Part shown: one piece after another, positions 1 to 6,744 of the stretch
Position numbering within the stretch: the stretch's first letter is position 1
How the letters are laid out: every line of letters starts with the position of its first letter
Assembly (NCBI GenBank): GCA_019313025.1
Contig: JAFDCA010000326.1
Coordinates: forward strand, 1 to 9,627
Reading direction: 5' to 3'
From: Deltaproteobacteria bacterium
Lineage (GTDB): Bacteria; Desulfobacterota; Desulfobacteria; Desulfobacterales; UBA11574
Length of the DNA stretch: 9,627 nucleotides
Made by a program: the position numbers and the translations under genes
The notes under the pieces: generated by a model
Database searches by the model: none
What the model saw: only the letters and a program-made list of their open reading frames with translations
Told to the model about the DNA's origin: nothing

Positions 1-1
1 A

Positions 2-2209
2 AAAAATTTTTTAATTGAAGACAAAGAAGCCACAGAAGCCAGCCGGAAACATGCCGTAGAAAATATATTGACGGTGTACGATCATGATGTCAACATTTCC
101 AAAAAAACCCATCAAAAAATAAAAAACGCCTTCGAGGATCTTCGTGTACTGTCTGAAACGCTAAAAAGCATTGATAAATCGGAATCATCCTCATCCGAAA
201 ATGAAGAAAAAAAGTTGGCACTACACAACCTTATTTGGCAAAAAAAGACCGACTTTGAAGAAAAATTGGGTATTTCAGTTAGTGATGCGGATTATAAAAT
301 CCTTGAACTGGAAGCCTTCTCCAATAATATCTCAAATCTTATATCCAGTATATTAAAAGAAATATACGACAATGGGGTGGTTGCAAACAAAGAGATGCTT
401 CTCAAAGAAACCGATAGAGGCATCATTTTAAGCGATATTAAAACAAAAAATGAAATGCTTGTTTATAATTTAAAACACTTTTATGCGCTTGACCAGGCAA
501 AAACCATGGTAAAAGTAATCGGACATCCCCTTCTTCAAGACAAGTCCCCCGATCTTCGAAATTTGATCGTAGATGTCGCTCAAAGACTTATTCAGCCGAA
601 TATAACGCTAAACAGAAGTGAAACCGAAGAACGGAAAAAAGCGGCCTATTCGGCCGTTAAACCGATATTTTACAAGATAAAAGCCGGTGAGATGCTTTTA
701 CGAGAGGGAGAGCGGGTAACCAAAGACCAGCTTTTCAAACTCAACGTCTATCAAGAAGGCGTAAAGAATGAACAGGTCTTAACAAACTGCATTGGATCAG
801 CGCTTTTCATCCTATGCATCCTCATGACCATTTATGCCCTTTGCATTCACAATCGACCCAATCTCAACAACACCAAGAGCCTACTTTTTTTGGCAAGCGT
901 CCTCATCACTTTTTTCTTCATCTCCAGCATATCGCAATCTTTAGCCGACTCCATGTCTCATTACACCCCCTTTTCAATCTCTGCCGATTCAATCTCTTAT
1001 GGTATTCCCCTTGCTGCAGGTGCCATGACCACATGTCTGTTTTTGGGTATTGAAATGGCCATTCCCATAGCCATGTTAATTGCCATCGGCACAGCGATTA
1101 TCTTTAAAAACAGATTCGATATTTTCGTCTACTTTCTTCTTAACAGCCTGATGGCTGCATACTGGATACAGAATTGCCGCGAACGTAAGGTCTTTATAAA
1201 GGCCGGTTTAAAACTCGGGTTGTTGAATGTTATTCTCGTTGCGGTTATCAACGTTTACATAGGCGGCTCCACATTCGTTAAATTGTTGTGGGACTGGGGG
1301 TTCGCCTTTTCAGGGGGGGTCGGCGCAGGAATCGTTACAGCCGGCATCGCACCGTTGGTTGAAATTGCATTTGACTACACCACGGACATTAAGCTGCTTG
1401 AACTGGCAAACCTCGATCAACCGATTCTTCGAAGACTCATGCTGGAAGCACCGGGAACATATCATCATTCGGTTATTGTCGGAACCATGGTTGAAGCTGC
1501 GGCATCAGAAATCGGTGCCAATCCATTGCTTGCAAAGGTTTGCGGCTATTTTCATGATATCGGTAAAATTAAAAAACCATTGTATTTTATTGAAAATCAG
1601 GCCAACGGAATCAATAGACACGACAAACTTGCGCCATCCATGTCAAGTCTGATCCTCATCGCTCACATCAAGGACGGTGTGGAGATCGCCAAGCAAAACA
1701 AACTGGGGCAAGCCATTATAGAAACCATCAGGCAATCTCACGGTACAAGCCTTATCAGCTATTTTTACGATAAAGCAACGCAGCTAAGAGGCCAAAATGG
1801 AGTAAATGTCGACGACTTCAGGTACCCCGGGCCAAAACCTCAGACCAGAGAAGCCGGTCTGGTCATGTTGGCAGATGCCGTTGAAGCTGCCTCTAGAACC
1901 CTTGCAAACCCTACACCATCCAGAATTCTGGGACTGGTACAAAACATCATAAACAAAATTTTTTCGGACGGCCAGTTGGATAATTGTGAACTAACCCTGA
2001 AAGATCTGCATAACATCGCAAAAAGCTTCAATAAGATATTAAACGGTATACACCATCATCGCATTGAATATCCTGAGAAACAACTTTTGACCAACGGAAT
2101 AGGAAAAAATGAAAGTTTTGATAGACAACAGGCAAAAGAAGTTCAAGATATCGATGACAACAGTTCAACAAAAAACCAAAGACATCTTAAACGCCTTGGC
2201 ATGCAATAA
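2..2209 (+). CDS. 7TM-HD family phosphohydrolase (PgpH/YqfF-like), 5' end cut by the window
   Basis: Membrane phosphodiesterase of the 7TM-HD class; characterised members such as Listeria PgpH hydrolyse cyclic di-AMP, so that substrate is inferred here. The frame is open from base 2, giving 735 visible residues. The part before the TTG at 68 reads IEDKEATEASRKHAVENIL and runs into TVYDHD, the expected opening of the extracellular 7TMR-HDED domain; the first transmembrane helix and true start lie outside the window. After about 255 residues of extracellular domain come several membrane spans (roughly 776-1380), then a cytoplasmic HD domain with YHHS (1460-1471), FHDIGK with the metal-binding His-Asp pair at 1553-1558, QSHGT, and LADAVEAASR. 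No frameshift is apparent. The last 33 or so residues are hydrophilic and overlap ybeY in another frame. In Bacillus the homologue also precedes ybeY (yqfF-yqfG), which supports the call. Confidence 0.93.
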   Translation, partial: KNFLIEDKEATEASRKHAVENILTVYDHDVNISKKTHQKIKNAFEDLRVLSETLKSIDKSESSSSENEEKKLALHNLIWQKKTDFEEKLGISVSDADYKILELEAFSNNISNLISSILKEIYDNGVVANKEMLLKETDRGIILSDIKTKNEMLVYNLKHFYALDQAKTMVKVIGHPLLQDKSPDLRNLIVDVAQRLIQPNITLNRSETEERKKAAYSAVKPIFYKIKAGEMLLREGERVTKDQLFKLNVYQEGVKNEQVLTNCIGSALFILCILMTIYALCIHNRPNLNNTKSLLFLASVLITFFFISSISQSLADSMSHYTPFSISADSISYGIPLAAGAMTTCLFLGIEMAIPIAMLIAIGTAIIFKNRFDIFVYFLLNSLMAAYWIQNCRERKVFIKAGLKLGLLNVILVAVINVYIGGSTFVKLLWDWGFAFSGGVGAGIVTAGIAPLVEIAFDYTTDIKLLELANLDQPILRRLMLEAPGTYHHSVIVGTMVEAAASEIGANPLLAKVCGYFHDIGKIKKPLYFIENQANGINRHDKLAPSMSSLILIAHIKDGVEIAKQNKLGQAIIETIRQSHGTSLISYFYDKATQLRGQNGVNVDDFRYPGPKPQTREAGLVMLADAVEAASRTLANPTPSRILGLVQNIINKIFSDGQLDNCELTLKDLHNIAKSFNKILNGIHHHRIEYPEKQLLTNGIGKNESFDRQQAKEVQDIDDNSSTKNQRHLKRLGMQ

Positions 2210-2546
2210 TGCAGAACTTTCTATTTTGATCGTTGATGATCCTCAAATCGCAATACTCAATAAAAAATATCTTCATCGATCCGGCCCCACAAATGTTATC
2301 GCCTTCCCCATGCGCACAGACCCGTTTTCGAACATCAACCCAGAACTTCTTGGCGATGTGGTTATTTCCATTGAAACCGCCGAGAAAGAGGGGAAAAGTA
2401 TCGGAATTAGTATGGAAGAACGTTTTACACAGCTTCTGGTGCATGGCATTCTTCATCTGTTGGGATATGATCATGAAAAATCTGAACAGGAAGCAGACAA
2501 GATAAAAAAAATGAGCGACGAAATTCTCAAATTAATTGATTCTTAA
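2109..2546 (+). CDS. ybeY: Endoribonuclease YbeY (rRNA maturation factor)
   Basis: Zinc-dependent single-strand endoribonuclease acting in 16S rRNA 3'-end maturation and ribosome quality control. The protein is 145 aa, normal for the family. The signature HGILHLLGYDH is complete, with the three zinc-ligand histidines at residues 112, 116 and 122, and the upstream NVIAFPM stretch matches the conserved region before the active site. The ATG at 2109 is preferred because its first residues, VLIDNRQKKFKI, are typical of the family N terminus and AGGA at 2101-2104 sits 4 nt upstream. This start lies inside the preceding 7TM-HD gene, giving a 101-bp out-of-phase overlap. Translation is therefore probably coupled to that gene. 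Confidence 0.95.
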   Translation: MKVLIDNRQKKFKISMTTVQQKTKDILNALACNNAELSILIVDDPQIAILNKKYLHRSGPTNVIAFPMRTDPFSNINPELLGDVVISIETAEKEGKSIGISMEERFTQLLVHGILHLLGYDHEKSEQEADKIKKMSDEILKLIDS

Positions 2547-2806
2547 CCTGTATTTGGGGAGTTCGGTTCCTGGAACCTGTAAGGTTGATATCTATTTACC
2601 ATATAGGCGCAAAGACGAAAAGGATATCCTTACTATTTTTTTTCTTACCCTGGCAACTTCGTGGCTGAACAGAAGAATTTTACATAAAACTGGCAATAAT
2701 TAATTCGTGTCTTTCCAGAAATAAGGTATTTTGTTCAAGATCTCCCGCTGGAAATAACGGGATAAAAAGGCATGCGAGAAAATTAACCGCCCCGACGGAA
2801 AATCTG

Positions 2807-2841
2807 CCGGGACAAGCCCCGTTGATATACCGGGACAAGCC
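2807..2841. repeat. Two 12-bp direct repeats, CCGGGACAAGCC
   Basis: Identical copies lie at 2807-2818 and 2830-2841, start to start 23 bp, about two turns of the helix. Each has an ACAAG centre flanked by short complementary GC bases (CGGG with CCCG, and CCGG with CCGG), so each could also form a tiny hairpin. They lie about 100 bp upstream of pdxJ. They could be a tandem operator or a fragment of a dispersed repeat; nothing in the sequence decides between these. Confidence 0.5.
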
Positions 2842-2851
2842 GGCATATTTT
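2822..2851 (+). promoter_or_regulatory. Possible sigma-70-type promoter for pdxJ
   Basis: TTGATA (2822-2827) and TATTTT (2846-2851) are separated by 18 bp, about 90 bp upstream of the pdxJ start. The second copy of the CCGGGACAAGCC repeat falls inside the spacer, which would suit a regulated promoter. The match is weak in AT-rich sequence and such pairs arise by chance. Confidence 0.2.
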
Positions 2852-2929
2852 GATATTCCGAGGATTAATTTTCGAGCATAACGAAGAAATTGAGCAAAAT
2901 AACTATTTATGGAATGGCACTGCCCAAAT

Positions 2930-2934
2930 GGAGG
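2930..2934 (+). promoter_or_regulatory. Ribosome binding site that fixes the pdxJ start
   Basis: GGAGG is followed by 7 nt and then the ATG at 2942. It lies downstream of the alternative in-frame ATG at 2909, so it selects 2942 as the start. Confidence 0.8.
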
Positions 2935-2941
2935 TTTACAG

Positions 2942-3661
2942 ATGCCTGGACTAGCGGTAAACGTTGACCATGTTGCAACATTGAGAGAAGCCAGAAAAAT
3001 CAACTATCCAGATCCTGTGGCAGCAGCAATTCTGGCGGAACTGGCCGGTGCCGATGGGATTGTGGTTCACTTAAGGGAAGATAGACGGCACATCCAGGAC
3101 CGTGATCTTAGGGTATTGAGGCAGATGGTTCAGACAAAACTGATATTGGAGATGGCTTCGAACAATGAAATGATTGGCATTGCCCTTGATGTCCAGCCTG
3201 ATGTTGTCACACTGGTTCCGGAAAAACGGGAAGAGTTGACCACCGAAGGTGGATTGGACTTAATCTCCTATCGAGATATGATTGCCGATACCGTCGGTAC
3301 GCTCCAAGACAGCGGTATTCAGGTAAGTATCTTCATTGATCCTGATCCTGACCAGATTAAAGTTGCCCATCAAATAAATGCAGCCATGGTGGAAATCCAT
3401 ACAGGCATATTCTGCGAAGCCAAAACAATTAACAAAAGAGAGAAGGCTTTTTCCGATATTATCAACGCTGCCAAATTTGCACACAAGTTGAGATTGGGCG
3501 TCAATGCCGGCCACGGTCTCTGTTACAATTCCATAAAGACCTTTAAAGGCCTCCATGAAATCGACGAGTTCAGTATCGGTCACAGTATTGTCTCAAGGGC
3601 GGTCCTCGTGGGTATGGAAAAGGCTGTCAGGGAAATGGTGACATTAATCAAAGAACTTTAA
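2942..3661 (+). CDS. pdxJ: Pyridoxine 5'-phosphate synthase PdxJ
   Basis: Cytoplasmic TIM-barrel enzyme that condenses 1-deoxy-D-xylulose 5-phosphate with 3-amino-2-oxopropyl phosphate to make pyridoxine 5'-phosphate, the ring-closing step of the DXP-dependent vitamin B6 route. With the ATG at 2942 the protein is 239 aa, the normal length. It opens MPGLAVNVDHVATLREAR, the family N terminus. Active-site positions are present: His43 in VVHLREDRRH, Glu70 in LILEMA and His191 in VNAGHGL, corresponding to E. coli His45, Glu72 and His193. An in-frame ATG at 2909 would add 11 residues outside the family consensus and has no clear ribosome binding site. acpS, which often follows pdxJ in proteobacteria, is not found here. 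Confidence 0.97.
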   Translation: MPGLAVNVDHVATLREARKINYPDPVAAAILAELAGADGIVVHLREDRRHIQDRDLRVLRQMVQTKLILEMASNNEMIGIALDVQPDVVTLVPEKREELTTEGGLDLISYRDMIADTVGTLQDSGIQVSIFIDPDPDQIKVAHQINAAMVEIHTGIFCEAKTINKREKAFSDIINAAKFAHKLRLGVNAGHGLCYNSIKTFKGLHEIDEFSIGHSIVSRAVLVGMEKAVREMVTLIKEL

Positions 3662-3669
3662 CAGTGATG

Positions 3670-3704
3670 AACTTGAAAAATCGAGAACATTCTCACTTTA
3701 AGTT
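3670..3704 (+). terminator. Weak possible terminator after pdxJ
   Basis: AACTT-G-AAA (3670-3678) can pair with TTT-AAGTT (3697-3704), and GAGAACATTCTC lies inside, giving an imperfect AT-rich hairpin followed by TTAGTTTCTT. The stem is low in GC and the following T-run is interrupted, so it would be inefficient if real. Confidence 0.2.
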
Positions 3705-3753
3705 TTAGTTTCTTATAAATCATTTCCGTGCTTTTTGTGCCGAAAAACATTTT

Positions 3754-3815
3754 AATATCGAATGTCGAAGTAAAACCAACCTTCTACATTCGATATTCAT
3801 TATTCGATATTCGTT
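3754..3815. repeat. TTCGATATT-type inverted and tandem repeat in the pdxJ-nnr spacer
   Basis: AATATCGAATGTCGAAG (3754-3770) is complementary to CTTCTACATTCGATATT (3781-3797) over 17 bp with one mismatch, across a 10-nt loop. The right arm overlaps a tandem 14-bp repeat, ATTCGATATTCATT (3788-3801) and ATTCGATATTCGTT (3802-3815). I recall similar AT-rich TTCGATATT elements being dispersed in deltaproteobacterial and planctomycete genomes, often mis-called as small ORFs; that family link is from memory. The rest of the 237-bp spacer shows no gene. Confidence 0.7.
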
Positions 3816-3887
3816 ATTTATTTTACTCGACCGCTTAAACTCAAATCTATCGCAAAAATATATTTTGAATGCTCCGAAAGCACTATT

Positions 3888-3895
3888 GGGAGAGG
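3888..3895 (+). promoter_or_regulatory. Ribosome binding site that fixes the nnr start
   Basis: GGGAGAGG ends 3 nt before the ATG at 3899 (6 nt from the GGGAG part). The alternative in-frame ATG at 3869 lies upstream of this site and would add 10 residues that the family does not have. Confidence 0.65.
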
Positions 3896-3898
3896 CAA

Positions 3899-5461
3899 AT
3901 GTATCTTGTAACCGCTGATGAAATGCAGAAGATGGATCGTTTAACCATTGAATCGTTTGGTCTTCCCGGCAGAATTCTGATGGAAAATGCCGGCTTGGGG
4001 GCAACCCAATTTTTTTTAGATCAATTCAAGGGTGCTGAAAATAAAAAGATTGGTGTGATCGCCGGTCGTGGAAACAATGGTGGAGATGGGTTTGTTATTG
4101 CCCGATATCTGGCTCAAAAAGGAATAAACGTCACCGTTTATCTTCTTTCAGAACGACAAAAGGTATCCGGAGATGCTGCCGCCAACCTCAAACTCCTTTC
4201 CCCTCTAAAAATCCCTGTTATTGAAATGCCGGACGTAGAATCTTTTTCAGCACATAAAACCGCTATGCGTCATGAGGCCATCTGGATAGATGCAATTTTC
4301 GGAACCGGTCTACGATCGGATGTAAAAGGATTTTTTAAGGATGTGATAGACTTTATCAATCAATCTAACAAACCAATTTTTGCAGTGGATATACCTTCCG
4401 GTCTGAACTCGGATACGGGCCGACCATGCGGCACCTGTATCCGAGCCGATGCCACCGCAACGTTTGCATTTGCCAAGACCGGTCACTTTCTCTTTCCCGG
4501 TGCCGATTATACCGGAAATTTGAAAATTATCGATATCGGGGTACCGCCCCATATTGCAAACGAGGTCGGTCCCCTGCAATCCCTGTTAACGCCGGATCTG
4601 ATCCATACTGTTTTTGAACCCAGGCCTTCGGATGCCCACAAGGGACACACCGGCCATCTTCTGGTCATAGCAGGTTCACCAGGCAAAACCGGTGCGGCTG
4701 CCATGACGGCCACGTCAGCCATGAGAGCCGGCGCCGGTCTCGTAACCCTTGGAATCCCGGCCAGCTTAAACCCCGTTTTAGAGGCTCAGGTGATGGAAGC
4801 CATGACAGATCCGCTGCCTGAAACCGTAAAAGGTATTCTAGCTGAAGCCTCTTTTCAGAGAATTATGGATCTTCTTTCCCATAAAAAATGTCTTGCCATT
4901 GGGCCCGGAATCGGCACGGCTCCTGAAACGAAAACGCTTTTTTTACGTCTGCTTCAAGAAAACCTCACACCGATGGTGATCGATGCGGATGGGTTGAACA
5001 TCCTTGCCGGTCATACCGAAATATTGAAAGATCTCGACACTCCCATCATTCTGACACCCCATCCCGGAGAAATGGCACGGCTCATAGGAACAACTGCAGC
5101 CAACGTTCAGAAAGACCGCATCAAAAGTGCCCGCGATTTTTCAGAAAAATTCAATGTCCATGTGGTGTTGAAGGGGGCCAGAACGGTTGTTGCACACCCG
5201 GACGGCACGGTCTTCATCAATCCCACCGGTAATCCGGGAATGGCATCCGGCGGCATGGGAGACGTTCTGACCGGCGTCATTGCCGGCTTTATCGCCCAGG
5301 GACATTCACCTGAACTTGCCGCCCATGCCGGTGTCTACTTACACGGTGCAGCAGCCGACTCTCTGGCTAACAACAAAGGGCCTTTCGGTTATCTGGCAAC
5401 GGACGTAATGAACTCCTTGCCCGAAGAGATTAAAAAACTGGCCGACAGCATCAATGAGTAA
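3899..5461 (+). CDS. nnr: Bifunctional NAD(P)H-hydrate epimerase / ADP-dependent NAD(P)H-hydrate dehydratase
   Basis: Repairs hydrated NADH and NADPH: the N-terminal half interconverts the R and S epimers of NAD(P)HX and the C-terminal half dehydrates the S form with ADP. The protein is 520 aa from the ATG at 3899, typical of the fused form. Residues about 1-220 are the YjeF_N epimerase, with GRGNNGGDGFVIARYL (56-71), WIDAIFGTGL (129-138), VDIPSGLNSDTG (163-174) and IIDIGVP. Residues about 245-515 are the ribokinase-like dehydratase, with KGHTGHLLVIAGSPGKTGAA (248-267), AIGPGIG, VIDADGLNIL, LTPHPGEMARL and GNPGMASGGMGDVLTG (444-459), whose Asp455 is the expected catalytic residue. Both halves look intact. 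nnr followed by tsaE also occurs in E. coli (yjeF-yjeE), so the neighbourhood is conserved. Confidence 0.97.
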   Translation: MYLVTADEMQKMDRLTIESFGLPGRILMENAGLGATQFFLDQFKGAENKKIGVIAGRGNNGGDGFVIARYLAQKGINVTVYLLSERQKVSGDAAANLKLLSPLKIPVIEMPDVESFSAHKTAMRHEAIWIDAIFGTGLRSDVKGFFKDVIDFINQSNKPIFAVDIPSGLNSDTGRPCGTCIRADATATFAFAKTGHFLFPGADYTGNLKIIDIGVPPHIANEVGPLQSLLTPDLIHTVFEPRPSDAHKGHTGHLLVIAGSPGKTGAAAMTATSAMRAGAGLVTLGIPASLNPVLEAQVMEAMTDPLPETVKGILAEASFQRIMDLLSHKKCLAIGPGIGTAPETKTLFLRLLQENLTPMVIDADGLNILAGHTEILKDLDTPIILTPHPGEMARLIGTTAANVQKDRIKSARDFSEKFNVHVVLKGARTVVAHPDGTVFINPTGNPGMASGGMGDVLTGVIAGFIAQGHSPELAAHAGVYLHGAAADSLANNKGPFGYLATDVMNSLPEEIKKLADSINE

Positions 5462-5725
5462 ATAAATGAGGGGCCGGGGTATTTTTCTTTGTTAAATCGC
5501 TTCATGGATAATGCTTTTTTTAAACCGTGTAAACTCGTGGTTAAAGGATCGTAAAGAAAAAACAGAATCCAATATAAAAACAATGGGCTTATCTTAAATC
5601 AAACACTTTCTTACTTTTGAAATGTTTCGGAATGCATCTGTTTTTTCTAACAATCCCTAAACCACTCAAACAGTACACGATTTTCAAAAAAGATGATCCA
5701 TTCCGCTCTCTGAGGCTTAGGCTTA

Positions 5726-5964
5726 TAATTATATGTTGCGTGTGTTCACAGGGTTTGCTTTCCCGTGTAACGATATTGGCGGAGTGGCTTTGTCATTTCA
5801 ATGACTTAGCAGTGGGGGAGACCGCGTTCTCCCGCGAGCTTTTCGCGGGAGAACGCGGAGGGGGCAGGAATGCCACCTCTGTTAAGTCTTTGAAATGACC
5901 AGACACGCAGACACCGGAGTGAAACGGAAGAGCACACCCCGTGTACACGCACGTTTATATTAAC
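5726..5964. repeat. Large nested inverted repeat (MITE-like element or structured RNA)
   Basis: Three levels of symmetry share roughly one centre. The core is a perfect 16-bp stem (5822-5837 with 5843-5858). Around it, 5792-5812 pairs with 5879-5899 over 21 nt with one mismatch and one position that would be G-U in RNA. Outermost, 5726-5753 (containing TTGCGTGTGTTCACAGGG) is similar to the reverse complement of 5937-5964 (containing CCCCGTGTACACGCACG) with small gaps. The sequence between these levels also aligns loosely, so the two arms look like diverged inverted copies spanning about 240 bp. The right arm carries an extra small hairpin GGCA-GGAA-TGCC (5863-5874) with a GNRA-type loop. No open reading frame of transposase type is inside and no target-site duplication is clear by eye. 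Confidence 0.75.
5822..5858. repeat. Perfect 16-bp GC-rich hairpin, core of the nested repeat
   Basis: CCGCGTTCTCCCGCGA and TCGCGGGAGAACGCGG are exact reverse complements across a 5-nt loop GCTTT. The hairpin is followed by AGGGGGCAGG, not by a T-run, so it is not an intrinsic terminator for + strand transcription. It is far more GC-rich than the surrounding spacer. Confidence 0.9.
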
Positions 5965-6035
5965 AATAAAAAATACCCTGCCCCCTCAAATAAATTTAAA
6001 GAATCATATTATGAACTTTGGAGTTACGTATCATT

Positions 6036-6518
6036 GTGACTGAGCGATTATCAAAATTCGAATATCAGACAACAACCCGTTCCGTGGATGAAACAAAAAA
6101 CCTTGGAAAAACAATCGGCACAGCCGTAACAGGTGGAACGGTTTTGGCTTTAACCGGTGATTTGGGAAGCGGCAAGACTTCCTTTGTCCAGGGACTGGCC
6201 ATAGGTCTTGAAGTGCCGGCCGGTTACTATATCACCAGCCCATCCTACACGTTAATCAACGAATATCCGGGTCGATTTACCCTGTTTCACGTCGACCTTT
6301 ATCGCATTTCAGATCCCATGGAGTTGGAAGATATCGGTCTTTATGAAATACTCCGCAACAGTGGCATTGTGGCCATCGAATGGGCGGACAGAATGGAACA
6401 AGAGCCTTTATCCGATTCAATAAACATACACTTTGAACTTACAGACGACAAAACACGTAAAATAAACATTACGACATATGATTTAAAAAATGCGGATCTG
6501 TTAAAAAGTATCCTGTGA
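6036..6518 (+). CDS. tsaE: tRNA t6A biosynthesis ATPase TsaE
   Basis: P-loop ATPase that works with TsaD and TsaB (and TsaC upstream) to make N6-threonylcarbamoyladenosine at position 37 of ANN-decoding tRNAs; cytoplasmic. Seen here: Walker A GDLGSGKTSF (41-50), SPSYTLINEY (68-77), the HVDLYRISDPMELEDIGLYE region (85-104) and AIEWADRM (113-120), in family order. Length is about 160 aa, typical. The start is uncertain: GTG at 6036 has GGAG at 6020-6023, but at a long 12-nt spacing; TTG at 6018 adds 6 residues and has no ribosome binding site. No in-frame ATG is suitably placed. Its place after nnr matches conserved order, although the 574-bp spacer makes co-transcription with nnr doubtful. Confidence 0.95.
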   Translation: MTERLSKFEYQTTTRSVDETKNLGKTIGTAVTGGTVLALTGDLGSGKTSFVQGLAIGLEVPAGYYITSPSYTLINEYPGRFTLFHVDLYRISDPMELEDIGLYEILRNSGIVAIEWADRMEQEPLSDSINIHFELTDDKTRKINITTYDLKNADLLKSIL

Positions 6519-6593
6519 AATTATCAGTAAAAAGTTCCGTTGCCGCATGAAAAGGATACGCCCTTGATCAAAGACGCTTGTTTCAAGTTGCGC

Positions 6594-6623
6594 TTGACTT
6601 AATGCCGTCATTTGTAATATTTT
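6594..6623 (+). promoter_or_regulatory. Possible sigma-70-type promoter for lysC
   Basis: TTGACT (6594-6599) is followed 18 bp later by TATTTT (6618-6623), with an alternative -10 TAATAT (6615-6620) at 15 bp. It lies in the 226-bp spacer between tsaE and lysC, about 120 bp before the lysC start. The leader is too short and lacks the folds for a lysine riboswitch, and no attenuator peptide is evident. Confidence 0.35.
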
Positions 6624-6744
6624 ATATGCTTTGAAGTTTGACGCCGGATCAGGTAAAGAAAGTTCAACGTGACACCGAAATCCAACGTTTAAAAGCGGAA
6701 TTGGTAATTATTGTCATCTTAATTTTATTTAAGGAAATTATGAT

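Larger units (their letters stand above)
2547..2941. other. ybeY-pdxJ spacer, 395 bp, no gene
   Basis: No credible protein is encoded here; the reverse-strand frame that crosses it (2680-3003) runs into pdxJ and resembles no family I know. The spacer holds a short palindrome GGTTCC-T-GGAACC (2565-2577) partly overlapping AACCT-GTA-AGGTT (2574-2586), the palindrome AAGGATATCCTT (2620-2631) followed by a T-rich run, and two direct copies of CCGGGACAAGCC (2807-2841). Short segments such as GGCGCAAAGACG (2606-2617) and CAACTTCGTGGCTGAA (about 2656-2671) resemble degenerate dispersed intergenic repeats seen in related genomes; this last point is from memory and uncertain. Confidence 0.6.
5462..6035. 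other. nnr-tsaE spacer, 574 bp, no convincing gene
   Basis: The first 260 bp are AT-rich, with no recognisable gene and no clean intrinsic terminator after nnr. A stretch around 5521-5546 (AAACCGTGTAAACTCGTGGTT) resembles a common intergenic repeat motif, from memory. The second part, about 5726-5964, is a large nested inverted repeat annotated separately. A 93-codon frame from 5617 to 5898 runs through the repeat; it looks like no family and is not called. Confidence 0.7.

Noticed and set aside
2620..2645. AAGGATATCCTT palindrome plus T-run as a terminator for ybeY
   Set aside because: The palindrome has no room for a loop and would form at most a 4-bp stem; the T-run alone is not enough.
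2680..3003. 107-codon reverse-strand frame over the ybeY-pdxJ spacer
   Set aside because: It overlaps the conserved start of pdxJ and translates the direct repeats; no recognisable protein features.
3754..3815. CRISPR array
   Set aside because: The repeats are short, directly adjacent and partly inverted, with no unique spacers between them.
3720..4004. 94-codon reverse-strand frame over the pdxJ-nnr spacer
   Set aside because: It is a translation of the TTCGATATT-type repeat plus the antisense of the nnr start; such frames are typical spurious calls.
5822..5858. Strong hairpin as an intrinsic terminator for nnr
   Set aside because: It is more than 350 bp beyond the nnr stop and followed by a G-rich run, not by Ts; it fits better as the core of the nested repeat.
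5617..5898. 93-codon + strand frame in the nnr-tsaE spacer
   Set aside because: It runs through one arm and the core of the nested inverted repeat, has no family resemblance and no ribosome binding site, and its composition follows the repeat.
6519..6744. Lysine riboswitch or attenuator ahead of lysC
   Set aside because: The spacer lacks the length and paired segments expected of the lysine riboswitch, and no leader peptide rich in regulatory codons is visible.
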